From the NCBI GenBank assembly GCA_017436645.1, contig JAFSCR010000022.1, positions 1-56,717 on the forward strand: a stretch of DNA of 56,717 nucleotides. The letters run 5' to 3'. The stretch comes from Clostridia bacterium. Lineage in GTDB: Bacteria > Bacillota > Clostridia > UMGS1883 > UMGS1540. Shown in pieces: positions 49,274 through 56,717 of the stretch (the first letter of the stretch is position 1; each line of letters starts with the position of its first letter). The notes beneath the pieces were generated by a model. It was not told the origin of the DNA. It searched no databases and saw only the letters and a program-made list of their open reading frames with translations. The position numbers and the translations under genes are program-made.

Positions 49274-50386
49274 ATGCAGGATACAATGGGAATTATTCTC
49301 ACAGAATCAGATGATGTGACCCTTCGTGAGCTTACAGAGGTACGTTCACGGGCAGCGCTCCCCGTCGCAGGCCGGTACCGCCTGATTGATTTCGTTTTGT
49401 CAGGCATGGTAAACTCCGGCATCATTAATGTTGGCGTTGCCACAAAAAATAAATACTCCTCGCTTATGGACCATCTGGGCGCAGGCAGCCCCTGGGATCT
49501 GCAGCGTGAGCATTACGGACTTTTTATGTTGCCGCCCTATGCCAGCCACGAAAAGTATGCTGCTATGGCGGGGGAAATTGACGTACTCATGGGTATTATG
49601 CCCTATCTTCGAAGAAGCCGTCAGAAATACGTGGTACTTAGTACGGGCAATACGATTTGCAATATTACTTTTGATGAAGCACTGCGAGAGCATAAAACAA
49701 AAGGGGCAGATATTACGGTCATTTACAGGGAAGAAAACACGCCCGGAGACGGGGAGCGTTTAATTCTGGAAACCGATGACGTGGGAAGAATCACGGATTT
49801 ATCCCATGGGCCCCTTCGCCGCACAGGACTTTTGGCAGGTATGGATATGTATATCATGGAAAAGGAACTTTTAATCCGTATCTGCGAGGCGGCATATGCA
49901 AGAGGAGAACATAGCTTTGTGATGGATGCGCTGGTGCGAAACGCCCATACAATGCGGATGTACGGCTGGGAATACAAGGGGTATGCCGGAAGAGTGGACA
50001 GCGTAGCATCTTATTTTGCCTGTAACATGGAGATTTTACGGGAAGACGTGCAAACGGCGCTGTTTCGGCAGGAGGATGAGATTTTCACAAAGGTCAAGCA
50101 TCTTGCACCTACCCGATACGGAGATGGTGCGGAAATTACAAACTGTCTGATTGCCGACGGTTGCAACATAGAAGGAAGTGCAGAAAACTGCATCATTTTC
50201 CGTGGCGTAAAGCTGGGCAAGCATGCCCAGCTTCGCAACTGCATCATTATGGAAAAAACCCATATTGATACGGGGTGTGAGGCGGAGAACGTCATTTTTG
50301 ACAAAGAGTGCCTGATGCGTGAAGGCAAGCGGCTTATGGGACAGCCGAATTATCCCATTATTATCCGGAAGGGAGCGGTGATATGA
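49274..50386 (+). CDS. glgD: Glucose-1-phosphate adenylyltransferase subunit GlgD
   Basis: 370 residues from ATG at 49274 with GGAGGA eight bases upstream; a longer in-frame start at 49205 lies inside glgC. Similar fold to GlgC, but the GGxGxRL nucleotide motif is replaced (ILTESDDVTLRELTEVRS), as expected of the GlgD partner, which lacks good catalysis and modulates GlgC in Bacillota. Retains GRYRLIDFVLSGMVNSGI and the C-terminal beta-helix (ENCIIFRGVKLGKHA). Its end overlaps the pdaA-like start by four bases. Confidence 0.96.
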   Translation: MQDTMGIILTESDDVTLRELTEVRSRAALPVAGRYRLIDFVLSGMVNSGIINVGVATKNKYSSLMDHLGAGSPWDLQREHYGLFMLPPYASHEKYAAMAGEIDVLMGIMPYLRRSRQKYVVLSTGNTICNITFDEALREHKTKGADITVIYREENTPGDGERLILETDDVGRITDLSHGPLRRTGLLAGMDMYIMEKELLIRICEAAYARGEHSFVMDALVRNAHTMRMYGWEYKGYAGRVDSVASYFACNMEILREDVQTALFRQEDEIFTKVKHLAPTRYGDGAEITNCLIADGCNIEGSAENCIIFRGVKLGKHAQLRNCIIMEKTHIDTGCEAENVIFDKECLMREGKRLMGQPNYPIIIRKGAVI

Positions 50387-51186
50387 AAAAAAGAATGCAT
50401 TTTCTTCTTCTGCCGCTATCGGCAGTACTCTTTCTGACTTCTTGCACGGGAGAAAAAGTGGATTTGCCGCCGGAGGTCACGCCGCAGATTCAAACGGCGT
50501 CTGCCGGCATTTCGGGGTGGGGCTATCGGAAAATACCAAATGGCAGACCTGAATTTACGGCGGCGCAAATCAAGGATATGGAAGCGCATAATTGCATCTA
50601 TATGGGAAAAGAGGACGAAGGTATTTATTTGACCTTTGACGAAGGGTACGAAAACGGGTACACGGCCCGGATTCTCGATACGCTGAAAGAAAAGAACGTG
50701 CGGGCCGCCTTTTTCATTACGGGACCTTACCTCCGTGACCACGAGGACCTTGTGCGCCGTATGGTGGAGGAAGGACATATTGTGGGCAATCACACGGAGA
50801 ATCATCCGTCCCTTCCCACAGTCACAAGTGACGAAAAGCTGCGGGCGGAAATCGATGTCCTGTCCCAAGCTTTTTATGAAAAATTCGGGCAGGAAATGCG
50901 GTATATCCGTCCGCCGAAGGGGGAATATAACGCCCGCACCCTTTCGCTTACGAAGGATATGGGGTACACAAATGTATTCTGGAGCTTTGCTTATGAAGAC
51001 TGGGCGCAGGATAAAACCCGTGGAAAAGCCTATGCATATGAAAAGGTAATGGACGGCCTCCATGGCGGTGCCGTCATTCTCCTTCATGCCGTATCCCGTG
51101 ATAACGCCGAGGCCCTCGGTGACATGATTGACGGGGCACGGGAGAAGGGATATGTATTCAGAAGCCTTGACGAATATGTAAAATAA
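50383..51186 (+). CDS. PdaA-like polysaccharide deacetylase (delta-lactam biosynthesis)
   Basis: 267-residue lipoprotein-like protein: signal with LFLTSC (Cys near 21), then the PdaA-type lead-in GISGWGYRKIPNGRPEFTAA, and an NodB domain about 85-260. Motifs: YLTFDEGYENGYT (catalytic/metal Asp-Glu), GNHTENHPSLP (metal His pair), IRPPKGEYN and LLHAVSRDN. PdaA removes acetyl groups from N-acetylmuramate during formation of muramic delta-lactam in spore cortex. ATGA overlap with glgD makes it translationally coupled to glycogen genes, an unusual partnership. Confidence 0.9.
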   Translation: MKKRMHFLLLPLSAVLFLTSCTGEKVDLPPEVTPQIQTASAGISGWGYRKIPNGRPEFTAAQIKDMEAHNCIYMGKEDEGIYLTFDEGYENGYTARILDTLKEKNVRAAFFITGPYLRDHEDLVRRMVEEGHIVGNHTENHPSLPTVTSDEKLRAEIDVLSQAFYEKFGQEMRYIRPPKGEYNARTLSLTKDMGYTNVFWSFAYEDWAQDKTRGKAYAYEKVMDGLHGGAVILLHAVSRDNAEALGDMIDGAREKGYVFRSLDEYVK

Positions 51187-51226
51187 AAAAGTCCCCGATT
51201 GCTTTTTGGCATCGGGGCTTTTTTCT
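51187..51226 (+). terminator. Terminator of the glgC-glgD-pdaA operon
   Basis: AGTCCCCGAT / ATCGGGGCT stem with A-run before and T6 after. Confidence 0.92.
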
Positions 51227-51254
51227 TGACAAGATTTACAGAATGTGTTATTAT
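51226..51254 (+). promoter_or_regulatory. Promoter of the RpiR-AEC operon
   Basis: TTGACA (51226-51231), 17 bp, TATTAT (51249-51254), directly after the terminator. Confidence 0.8.
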
Positions 51255-51315
51255 AGAAAATAATTCTAAAGTATAATCGAGATATGAAAAAATATTTTGA
51301 AAAGAGATGATATAA

Positions 51316-52155
51316 ATGATACTTGCAAAAATACATAACGCATTCGATACCCTCACGGAAACAGAAAAAAGAATTGCGGATTATATTCTGGAATTTCCGG
51401 AAGAGGCTTCGCTGATGACGGCAAAGGAGCTTTCCGGCGTCTGCGGCACGGTGCCTTCGGCAGTAAACAGATTATGTAATTCCCTAGGCGTTGCCGGCTT
51501 TGCAAAACTGAAAATCTCCCTGGCAACCGAGGTGGCGCAAAAGGGAGAAGAAAATGAAATGGCGGCTTTCGATCCGGACGATACGACCGAAATGATTTTT
51601 AAAAAGGTTTTTAATTCCGGCGCCCAAACGCTTCAGAATACATACAAAATGCTTGATTTTTCAAAAGTAGAGCGCATTGCAAAAAAGCTGGCGACGGCAA
51701 GGCGGGTGTTTATCTTCGGCGTTGGTACATCCTCTGTTATTGCGGTGGATGCGGCGTATCGCTTTTCCCAGCTTGCGGTTGAGGCGTATGCCTATACGGA
51801 TATTTTGCAAATGGGTGTTATGGCAAAAAATATGCGAAGAGGCGATGTGGCACTCGGCATTTCCCATAGCGGCGCTACAAAAGCGGTTGTGGATGCGATG
51901 CGCTATGCAAAAGAGGCGGGCGCAGTTACGGTGGCACTGACAAGCTTTGAAAAAAGTCTTTTATATACGGAAAGCGATTTTGCAGTTTCCGTTTATGCGG
52001 ACGAGAAAAATTATCCCATCGAGGCTGTTTCGGCACGTGTTGCACATCTTTCCGTCATAGACGCGATTATGCTTACAATCGCATCTTATAACTATGACAA
52101 TTATTTGGAACGAATCAAGAAAAGAAACGCGGCACTTGACGCTATAAGATACTAA
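51316..52155 (+). CDS. RpiR/MurR-family regulator with SIS domain
   Basis: 279 residues. N-terminal RpiR HTH about 1-75 (LTETEKRIADYILEFPEEAS, MTAKELSGVCGTVPSAVNRL); SIS sugar-phosphate-binding domain about 115-245 (RRVFIFGVGTSSVIAVDAAY, GISHSGATKAVVDAM). These regulators sense phosphosugars such as N-acetylmuramate-6-phosphate. Twelve bases upstream of the AEC transporter gene and likely its regulator. A ribosome site (AAAGAGATGAT) is modest. Confidence 0.93.
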   Translation: MILAKIHNAFDTLTETEKRIADYILEFPEEASLMTAKELSGVCGTVPSAVNRLCNSLGVAGFAKLKISLATEVAQKGEENEMAAFDPDDTTEMIFKKVFNSGAQTLQNTYKMLDFSKVERIAKKLATARRVFIFGVGTSSVIAVDAAYRFSQLAVEAYAYTDILQMGVMAKNMRRGDVALGISHSGATKAVVDAMRYAKEAGAVTVALTSFEKSLLYTESDFAVSVYADEKNYPIEAVSARVAHLSVIDAIMLTIASYNYDNYLERIKKRNAALDAIRY

Positions 52156-52167
52156 TTAGGAGGAAAA

Positions 52168-53097
52168 ATGATTGTTTTTGCGACTACATTAAATCAAATA
52201 TCCTTTCTTTTCGGCTTTATCGTTATTGGATATGTCCTTATGAAACTGAAGGTACTGCCCGATAATGCGGCGGCAGTTTTATCAAAACTCGAGAACACGG
52301 TTTTTATCCCCGCACTCGTAATGGGAACGTTTATAGAAAACTTTACCGTAGAGCGAATCGGTACGGCGTGGAAGCTACTTTCCATCAGTTTTCTAATCGC
52401 TTTCGTGGCAATTCCCTTTGCCATTTTCGTTTCGAAATTAGTCACAAAAGATAAATATATTCAAAGAATTTATACATACGGTCTTTCCTTTTCAAACTTC
52501 GGATTTATGGGAAATGCAGTTGTAAGTAGCCTTTTCCCCGAAATCTTCTTTGAATATTTAATTTTCACGCTGCCCCTTTGGATTCTTATATATCTCTGGG
52601 GTGTGCCGAAGCTTCTTCTTGCGGATGCCGAGAAAAAGCAAACCTTCAAAGAGAGTCTCAAATCCTTTTTCAATCCCATGTTTATAGCCATGCTGATTGG
52701 CATTATCATCGGGCTTTTCAAAATTCCCGTACCCCAATTTTTAAAATCAATTATTGATGTTTCGGGGGACTGTATGTCACCCGTTGCGATGCTTCTGACG
52801 GGGGTTGTGGTGTCGTCCATCTCTTTGAAAAAAACATTCACAAACATAAGAATCTATATAATTTCTATCGTAAGGCTCCTTGTTATGCCGCTTATATTCA
52901 TGGCGATTGCACCCTTTTTCAATATGGGGGAAACTATTTATATTTGTGCCCTTTGTTCACTTGCCATGCCGCTGGGTCTCAACACAATCGTAATCCCCAG
53001 CGCCCTCGGAAAAGACACAACGGTGGCAGCAGGGATGGCAGTTATTTCCCATCTCCTTGCCGCCCTTACCATTCCGCTGGTTTTTACATTACTATAA
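52168..53097 (+). CDS. AEC-family (auxin efflux carrier-like) transporter
   Basis: 309-residue integral membrane protein with about ten hydrophobic segments in two halves, beginning QISFLFGFIVIGYVLMKLKV and ending SHLLAALTIPLVFTLL. Features of the AEC/Mem_trans family include YGLSFSNFGFMGNAVVSSLF and the AMPLGLNTIVIPSALGKD stretch in the second half. Relatives carry malate and other organic acids; substrate is not predictable. Good AGGAGG site. Co-transcribed with the RpiR regulator. Confidence 0.9.
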   Translation: MIVFATTLNQISFLFGFIVIGYVLMKLKVLPDNAAAVLSKLENTVFIPALVMGTFIENFTVERIGTAWKLLSISFLIAFVAIPFAIFVSKLVTKDKYIQRIYTYGLSFSNFGFMGNAVVSSLFPEIFFEYLIFTLPLWILIYLWGVPKLLLADAEKKQTFKESLKSFFNPMFIAMLIGIIIGLFKIPVPQFLKSIIDVSGDCMSPVAMLLTGVVVSSISLKKTFTNIRIYIISIVRLLVMPLIFMAIAPFFNMGETIYICALCSLAMPLGLNTIVIPSALGKDTTVAAGMAVISHLLAALTIPLVFTLL

Positions 53098-53099
53098 TA

Positions 53100-53358
53100 A
53101 AAAGAAATAACCCCCGATTGCATCTTCATCTTGCAACGGGGGTCATTTCTGTTCACTCTTGATATCTAGCGTCATGGTTAACCTCTCTTTCTCATATTCC
53201 CTTTGCCGAAAGGGTACACCTTGGTTTGCCTTATGAAGCTTTATTTCTATGTTCTGTTTCTCTTTCTTTTATTTTGCGTACACCGCAAGCGTGCTTCATA
53301 GTTTTTCTTCACCTGCAAACCGTCTTTTACTTGTACATCGGACCTTACCTCCTCTTCT
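53100..53358 (-). ncRNA. Candidate free-standing structured RNA
   Basis: The 430 bp between the AEC and DUF896 genes hold no long frame. On the minus strand a promoter (53394-53366) leads into nested complementary segments: TGTAC/GTACA (53332-53336 with 53214-53218), GGTTTGC/GCAAACC (53321-53315 with 53229-53223), TATGAAGC/GCTTCATA (53300-53293 with 53239-53232), an inner hairpin TTGCG/CGCAA (53274-53288), and CCCTTT/AAAGGG (53199-53214). It ends in a terminator. A rod-like 250-nt RNA is expected; it does not match a family I can name (6S RNA considered). A 10-codon frame with AGAGAGG upstream (53143-53175) lies near the 3' end. Confidence 0.55.
53102..53149. terminator. Shared terminator of the AEC gene and the minus-strand RNA
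   Basis: GAAATaACCCCCG / CGGGGGTcATTTC with an inner TTGCA/TGCAA pairing. On the minus strand it ends in a T-rich tail; on the plus strand it follows the AEC stop. Confidence 0.85.
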
Positions 53359-53365
53359 TGTCTTT

Positions 53366-53394
53366 AGTATAGCAGAAAAAAACCCCCTTTGCAA
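53366..53394 (-). promoter_or_regulatory. Promoter of the candidate RNA
   Basis: Minus-strand TTGCAA (53394-53389), 17 bp, TATACT (53371-53366). Confidence 0.6.
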
Positions 53395-53458
53395 TTCGCA
53401 AAATATCAAAAGATTTTCTTTCGATTTTGTGGAAATGGGAGAAAAAGGGCAAAAGGTA

Positions 53459-53488
53459 TTTACAATGCCGTAAAATGTGTGATATAAT
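53459..53488 (+). promoter_or_regulatory. Promoter of the DUF896 gene
   Basis: TTTACA (53459-53464), 18 bp, TATAAT (53483-53488). Confidence 0.75.
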
Positions 53489-53543
53489 AAATTTGTTGGT
53501 TTGCTAAAACCGCCAAAAATGCGCTGTGGAGGCGAAAATACAA

Positions 53544-53747
53544 TTGGAAGAACTGATTAAAAGAATAAACTTTCTTGCCCGTAAATCGAGGGAAGAAGGT
53601 CTTACGGAAGAAGAAAAGGCCGAGCAGGCCGAGCTTCGGCAAAGGTACATTAAAGCATTCCGCCAAGGTATGGAAAACACCATGGAAGGCGTGTACATTA
53701 TGGATAAAGACGGTAATAAAGTGAAAGTGGAAAAGAAGAATAAATAA
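53544..53747 (+). CDS. DUF896 (YnzC-like) small protein
   Basis: I choose TTG at 53544 (MEELIKRINFLARKS), because GGAGG at 53528-53532 then serves as ribosome site; a GTG at 53526 would overlap that site and lacks its own. The 67-residue product shows the DUF896 core RINFLARKSREEGLTEEEKA, EQAELRQRYIKAFRQ and GVYIMDKDGNKV. Small helical-hairpin family in Bacillota; in Bacillus a member (YneB-YnzC-YneA operon) belongs to the SOS regulon, function unclear. Monocistronic here. Confidence 0.9.
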   Translation: MEELIKRINFLARKSREEGLTEEEKAEQAELRQRYIKAFRQGMENTMEGVYIMDKDGNKVKVEKKNK

Positions 53748-53751
53748 CAAC

Positions 53752-53784
53752 AAAAAGGCTTGTGCAAATGCACAAGCCTTTTCG
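53752..53784. terminator. Bidirectional terminator between DUF896 and the pyrophosphatase gene
   Basis: AAAAGGCTTGTGC(A) / (T)GCACAAGCCTTTT stem. Confidence 0.92.
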
Positions 53785-53793
53785 TATTTGTTC

Positions 53794-55902
53794 TTATAAA
53801 AGATGGAAACGGAAGATAGCGCCGAGGGTGTTGGCAACGGTGGACATCATCTTAATGAAGATATCAAGTGCTACGCCAACAACGTCCTTACGGGTGTCAC
53901 CAATGGTGTCACCTGTAACGGCAGCTTTGTGTGCAGCACTGCCTTTGCCGTGACCTTCCAGTGCACCACTTTCGATGTACTTCTTCGCATTATCAAATGC
54001 ACCGCCCGAGTTACCCATAAAGAGTGCACGGGGAATGGCACAAATGGTTGCACCAACTAAGATACCGCCAACAAACTCTGCACCGAAAAGGAGACCACCC
54101 ACAATGGGGATGAGGAGTGCCAGAACGGAGGGCAGAAGCATTTTGCCAAGCGCCTGCTGTGCAGCAAGCTGAACGCAGCGGTTATAGTCGGGCTTTACGG
54201 TGCCTTCCAGTACGCCGGGGATAGAAAGCTGTCTGTCGCCTTCTTTTGCCATAAACTGTGCAGCATCAATGGTGTTATCAGTTAAAAGAGCGGAGAAGTA
54301 TTCAATCAGCGCACCGCCGATGATACCGCCTGCAATAACGATAAAGGAAGCAAAGTTCAGAACAGGCTCCTGTGCGCCGCCGGCAATAAAGCTTTGTACG
54401 AATGCAACAATCAAGGAAACGGTTGCAAAAGCGGCAGAGCCGATTGCAAAGCCTTTGCCGATTGCAGCGGTGGTGTTACCGACAGAGTCAAGCTTATCCG
54501 TAATGACGCGAACGTCTGCAGGCAGGTGGCAGGATTCTGCAAGACCGCCGGCATTATCTGCGATAGGACCGAAAGCGTCAATAGAAACGGTAGTACCTAC
54601 GAAGGCCAGCATACCGAGTGCGGAAAGCGCAATACCGTATGTACCGCCGAGGAGACCGGACAGAAGAAGTGCTACGCCGATGAGAAGAATGGGGAAGAGG
54701 CAGGAACGGGAACCGACAGCGTCACCCTTAGTTACGATAAAGGCTTCGCCTTCGGGCGCCATTTCTGCAAGACGGCGTGTGGGCCTGAAGTCCGCGCTTG
54801 TGTAGTATTCTGTGAGAATACCGATTGCAACACCGCTGATAATACCGAGAATGCTGCATGCCCAGGGTGTCAGCCAGCCCCATGCAAAGTTTTCGGGAAG
54901 TGCCTGTCCACTGAATACAAAGTAAGCAGCACCAAGGCCGAGGAGTGCAGTAAGGCCTGCGGAAATGTAAGTAGAAAGGTTCAGTTCCTTGGAAGGATTG
55001 TTACCCATTTTGCGAACAGCCGCAAAGCCAAGGCCGAGAAGACAGCTGAGCATACCGCAGCCTGCTAAAATTACGGGGAATGTCCAGGCAGCTTTGAATA
55101 GTTCGCTGTTACCGCTAAAGAGAGAAAGTGCTAAAATGATAGATGCGCTGATTGTTGCAACAAAGCTTTCGAGAAGGTCGGAGCAGTTACCTGCAATGTC
55201 GTTTACGTTATCGCCGATAAAGTCAGCTACAACGTTGGGAACACGGCTGTCATCTTCCGGCATATCGTTACGGACTTTTGCAAGAATATCGGAAGAAATG
55301 TCGGCAGCCTTTGTGTAGTTACCGCCGGCTACACGGTTGAACATTGCAACGAGGGAGCAGCCGAGGGAGTAGGTTGTAATTCGCATAACAACAGGGTCAG
55401 CACCAAGGCTTGTAATAAAGCCGGCGCCTTCTCTCTCGCCATCAAGACCCCAAACGAAAAGAACAACGAGAAGGCCGAAAAGGCCAAGTGCCTGCACGCT
55501 GAGACCGCTGATGCTACCGCCGCAAAGGGCAACCTTTACGGTTTCGCCGATGGAACGGCTTTCCAGTGCCTTGTTAGAGGTGCGAACGTTTGCATAGGTT
55601 GCACTACGCATACCAAGAATACAAACGATGCTGCTCATACATGCACCGAGAATCAGGGTGATACCTGCGGTCTTTTCAATAAACAGGGAGAAAAGTGCCG
55701 CAACAATAAGGACAACGATGGCGATTGCCTTAAATTCCGTTTTGAGGAATGTGGATGCGCCATCACGAATAATGCCGGCCATTTCTGCCATTTCGTCCGT
55801 GCCCTCTTTCATCTTGCGGATGCGGATGAAGTTAAATGCAACATAGCAAAGGGCTAAAACGACAACGGCTAAAACAATACCTAAAATGGTCATAGGATTC
55901 AT
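53794..55902 (-). CDS. hppA: Membrane-bound ion-pumping pyrophosphatase
   Basis: 702 residues with about 16 transmembrane helices, coupling pyrophosphate hydrolysis to proton or sodium export. Recognisable: TKAADISSDILAKV, where the usual text is DVGADLVGKV (the Asp, Asp and Lys ligands are kept); PEDDSRVPNVVADFIGDNVND; EYYTSADFRP; SIDAFGPIADNAGG; and GDTIGDTRKDVVG, where GDTVGDPFKDTAG is usual. The GNTTAAIGKG segment has Ala and Gly at the positions that mark potassium-dependent enzymes. It is a divergent member; H+ versus Na+ cannot be decided. Single gene; nagB lies upstream in the same direction. Confidence 0.93.
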   Translation of the reverse strand: MNPMTILGIVLAVVVLALCYVAFNFIRIRKMKEGTDEMAEMAGIIRDGASTFLKTEFKAIAIVVLIVAALFSLFIEKTAGITLILGACMSSIVCILGMRSATYANVRTSNKALESRSIGETVKVALCGGSISGLSVQALGLFGLLVVLFVWGLDGEREGAGFITSLGADPVVMRITTYSLGCSLVAMFNRVAGGNYTKAADISSDILAKVRNDMPEDDSRVPNVVADFIGDNVNDIAGNCSDLLESFVATISASIILALSLFSGNSELFKAAWTFPVILAGCGMLSCLLGLGFAAVRKMGNNPSKELNLSTYISAGLTALLGLGAAYFVFSGQALPENFAWGWLTPWACSILGIISGVAIGILTEYYTSADFRPTRRLAEMAPEGEAFIVTKGDAVGSRSCLFPILLIGVALLLSGLLGGTYGIALSALGMLAFVGTTVSIDAFGPIADNAGGLAESCHLPADVRVITDKLDSVGNTTAAIGKGFAIGSAAFATVSLIVAFVQSFIAGGAQEPVLNFASFIVIAGGIIGGALIEYFSALLTDNTIDAAQFMAKEGDRQLSIPGVLEGTVKPDYNRCVQLAAQQALGKMLLPSVLALLIPIVGGLLFGAEFVGGILVGATICAIPRALFMGNSGGAFDNAKKYIESGALEGHGKGSAAHKAAVTGDTIGDTRKDVVGVALDIFIKMMSTVANTLGAIFRFHLL

Positions 55903-55933
55903 AAAAACTTAGCCTCCAAAAATCTTTTGTTAA

Positions 55934-56665
55934 TTATTTAATGTTGATTGCCTTAGAAGCAGAACCACGTTCGATGAAGAGGTGGAATTCCTTGTGCTGC
56001 TTTAAGATTGTGCCGGGAACCATGTTGTTGGGTTCCTGAGCGAGGGTGTTGTAAATGGCGTTTGCCTTTACAGCGTGGGGGCAGGAAGTGATGATGCGGT
56101 CGCACTGCATAATCTGGTAAACGGTCATGGAAACAGCCTGCTTGGGAACATCGTCAATCGTCGGGAACCAGCCTTCGCCCATCTGCTGCTTTTTGCAAGC
56201 ATCGTCAAGGTCTACGATGATGTAAGCTTCTTTTGTTTCAAGGTTTGCCGGGGGATCGTTAAATGCAATGTGGCCGTTTTCGCCGATACCGATAAGACCG
56301 ACATCAATGGGTGCACGGCGAAGTTCAGCGGTAAGTGCAGGGATACCTTCCTTTGTGCCGTCAACAAAGTGAACGCCTTTTAAGGGGGCTACCTTGTCAA
56401 CAAAGCGTTCCTGCAGGTACTTGCGGAAGCTTGCGGGATGGGTGATGGGAAGGTCAACATATTCATCCAGGTGGAACATTTCAACCTTGGACCAGTCAAC
56501 ATCTTCTTTTACGAGAGCTTCAATCGTTTCAAACTGGGAAGCGCCTGTAGAAAGAACAACACGTGCTTCGCCTTTTTCGGCGATGGCGTTGCGGAGGATT
56601 TCAGCAGTCAGCTTTGCAGCCTGCTGGCCGAGATGCGTGGGGTTTTCGCAGATACGGATTTCCAT
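55934..56665 (-). CDS. nagB: Glucosamine-6-phosphate deaminase
   Basis: 243 residues. Converts glucosamine-6-phosphate to fructose-6-phosphate and ammonia. Motifs: VLSTGASQFETIEAL, the catalytic-base loop MFHLDEYVDLP, GLIGIGENGHIAFNDPP and the KKQQMGEGWFPTIDDVPKQA segment before the MTVYQIM strand. Complete, from ATG at 56665 with AAAGGAG upstream. Links amino-sugar use with glycolysis. The nearby RpiR-SIS regulator may sense related phosphosugars, but no direct link is seen. No nagA is in the window. Confidence 0.96.
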   Translation of the reverse strand: MEIRICENPTHLGQQAAKLTAEILRNAIAEKGEARVVLSTGASQFETIEALVKEDVDWSKVEMFHLDEYVDLPITHPASFRKYLQERFVDKVAPLKGVHFVDGTKEGIPALTAELRRAPIDVGLIGIGENGHIAFNDPPANLETKEAYIIVDLDDACKKQQMGEGWFPTIDDVPKQAVSMTVYQIMQCDRIITSCPHAVKANAIYNTLAQEPNNMVPGTILKQHKEFHLFIERGSASKAINIK

Positions 56666-56717
56666 TTTTAAAACAACTCCTTTTACTAAACAAAATTTGG
56701 CTTAAGTATATCATAAT

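Noticed and set aside
1..56717. CRISPR arrays, insertion sequences with terminal repeats, rRNA genes
   Set aside because: None seen: no regularly spaced 25-40-bp repeats with unique spacers, no transposase other than the recombinases described, and no rRNA motifs.

Overview
The window reads as a chromosomal segment of a spore-forming, low-to-medium GC Bacillota, most likely a member of Clostridia. The evidence is cotJABC and pdaA (spore coat and cortex), glgC/glgD as a pair, S-layer-homology (SLH) surface proteins with cohesin- and dockerin-like modules, a membrane pyrophosphatase, and sigma-A type promoters with strong Shine-Dalgarno sites. The species cannot be named from sequence alone. 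Two mobile elements interrupt the host sequence. The second (about 11.2-16.4 kb) is visibly much more AT-rich than its surroundings.

Layout. 1-1003: right end of an element whose large serine recombinase ends next to, and truncates, cotJC. 1-2.6 kb: cotJABC remnant and an SGNH esterase on the minus strand. 2.7-6.3 kb: metG-tatD, a small XRE regulator and a SLOG-fold protein. 6.3-10.9 kb (minus): a cobalamin riboswitch with its terminator, a large SLH-anchored protein built like intrinsic factor/transcobalamin (alpha/alpha toroid plus DUF4430), and a second DUF4430 protein; together these look like a surface vitamin-B12 capture operon. 10.9-11.23 kb: a hairpin-rich stretch. 11.23-16.45 kb: a 5.2-kb integrative element in the CCA end of tRNA-Ser(GCU), carrying both a tyrosine and a serine recombinase, a RepL-like protein, a winged-helix regulator and a DUF4180 protein. 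16.4-16.7 kb: two tRNA-Ser genes with their promoter. 16.8-23.6 kb: a lipoprotein, then nadK-argR-recN-ABC-F-dipeptidase in close series. 23.6-25.3 kb: a metal-ligand-less M24 protein with a rhodopsin-transducer-family partner.

25.4-42.8 kb is the most distinctive region. A lone tyrosine recombinase is followed at once by a palindromic site. A 243-bp segment comes next, holding a bidirectional terminator and a consensus promoter, and then an oppositely oriented copy of the site: the layout of an invertible promoter. Downstream lie a TetR regulator and four large secreted proteins (SLH anchors, cohesin-like, dockerin-like, beta-helix, chitobiase-like modules). I infer a phase-variable surface assembly.

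42.8-56.7 kb is mostly housekeeping: ctp-envC-ftsX-ftsE (division and wall remodelling), a CdaR-type regulator, glgC-glgD-pdaA, an RpiR regulator with an AEC transporter, a candidate free-standing structured RNA on the minus strand, a DUF896 protein, membrane pyrophosphatase and nagB.

Strongest leads: the invertible promoter; the riboswitch-controlled intrinsic-factor-like protein; the cotJC-interrupting element, which may be excised during sporulation; and the tRNA-Ser element whose recombinase gene crosses its own attachment site, so that integration replaces its C-terminus.
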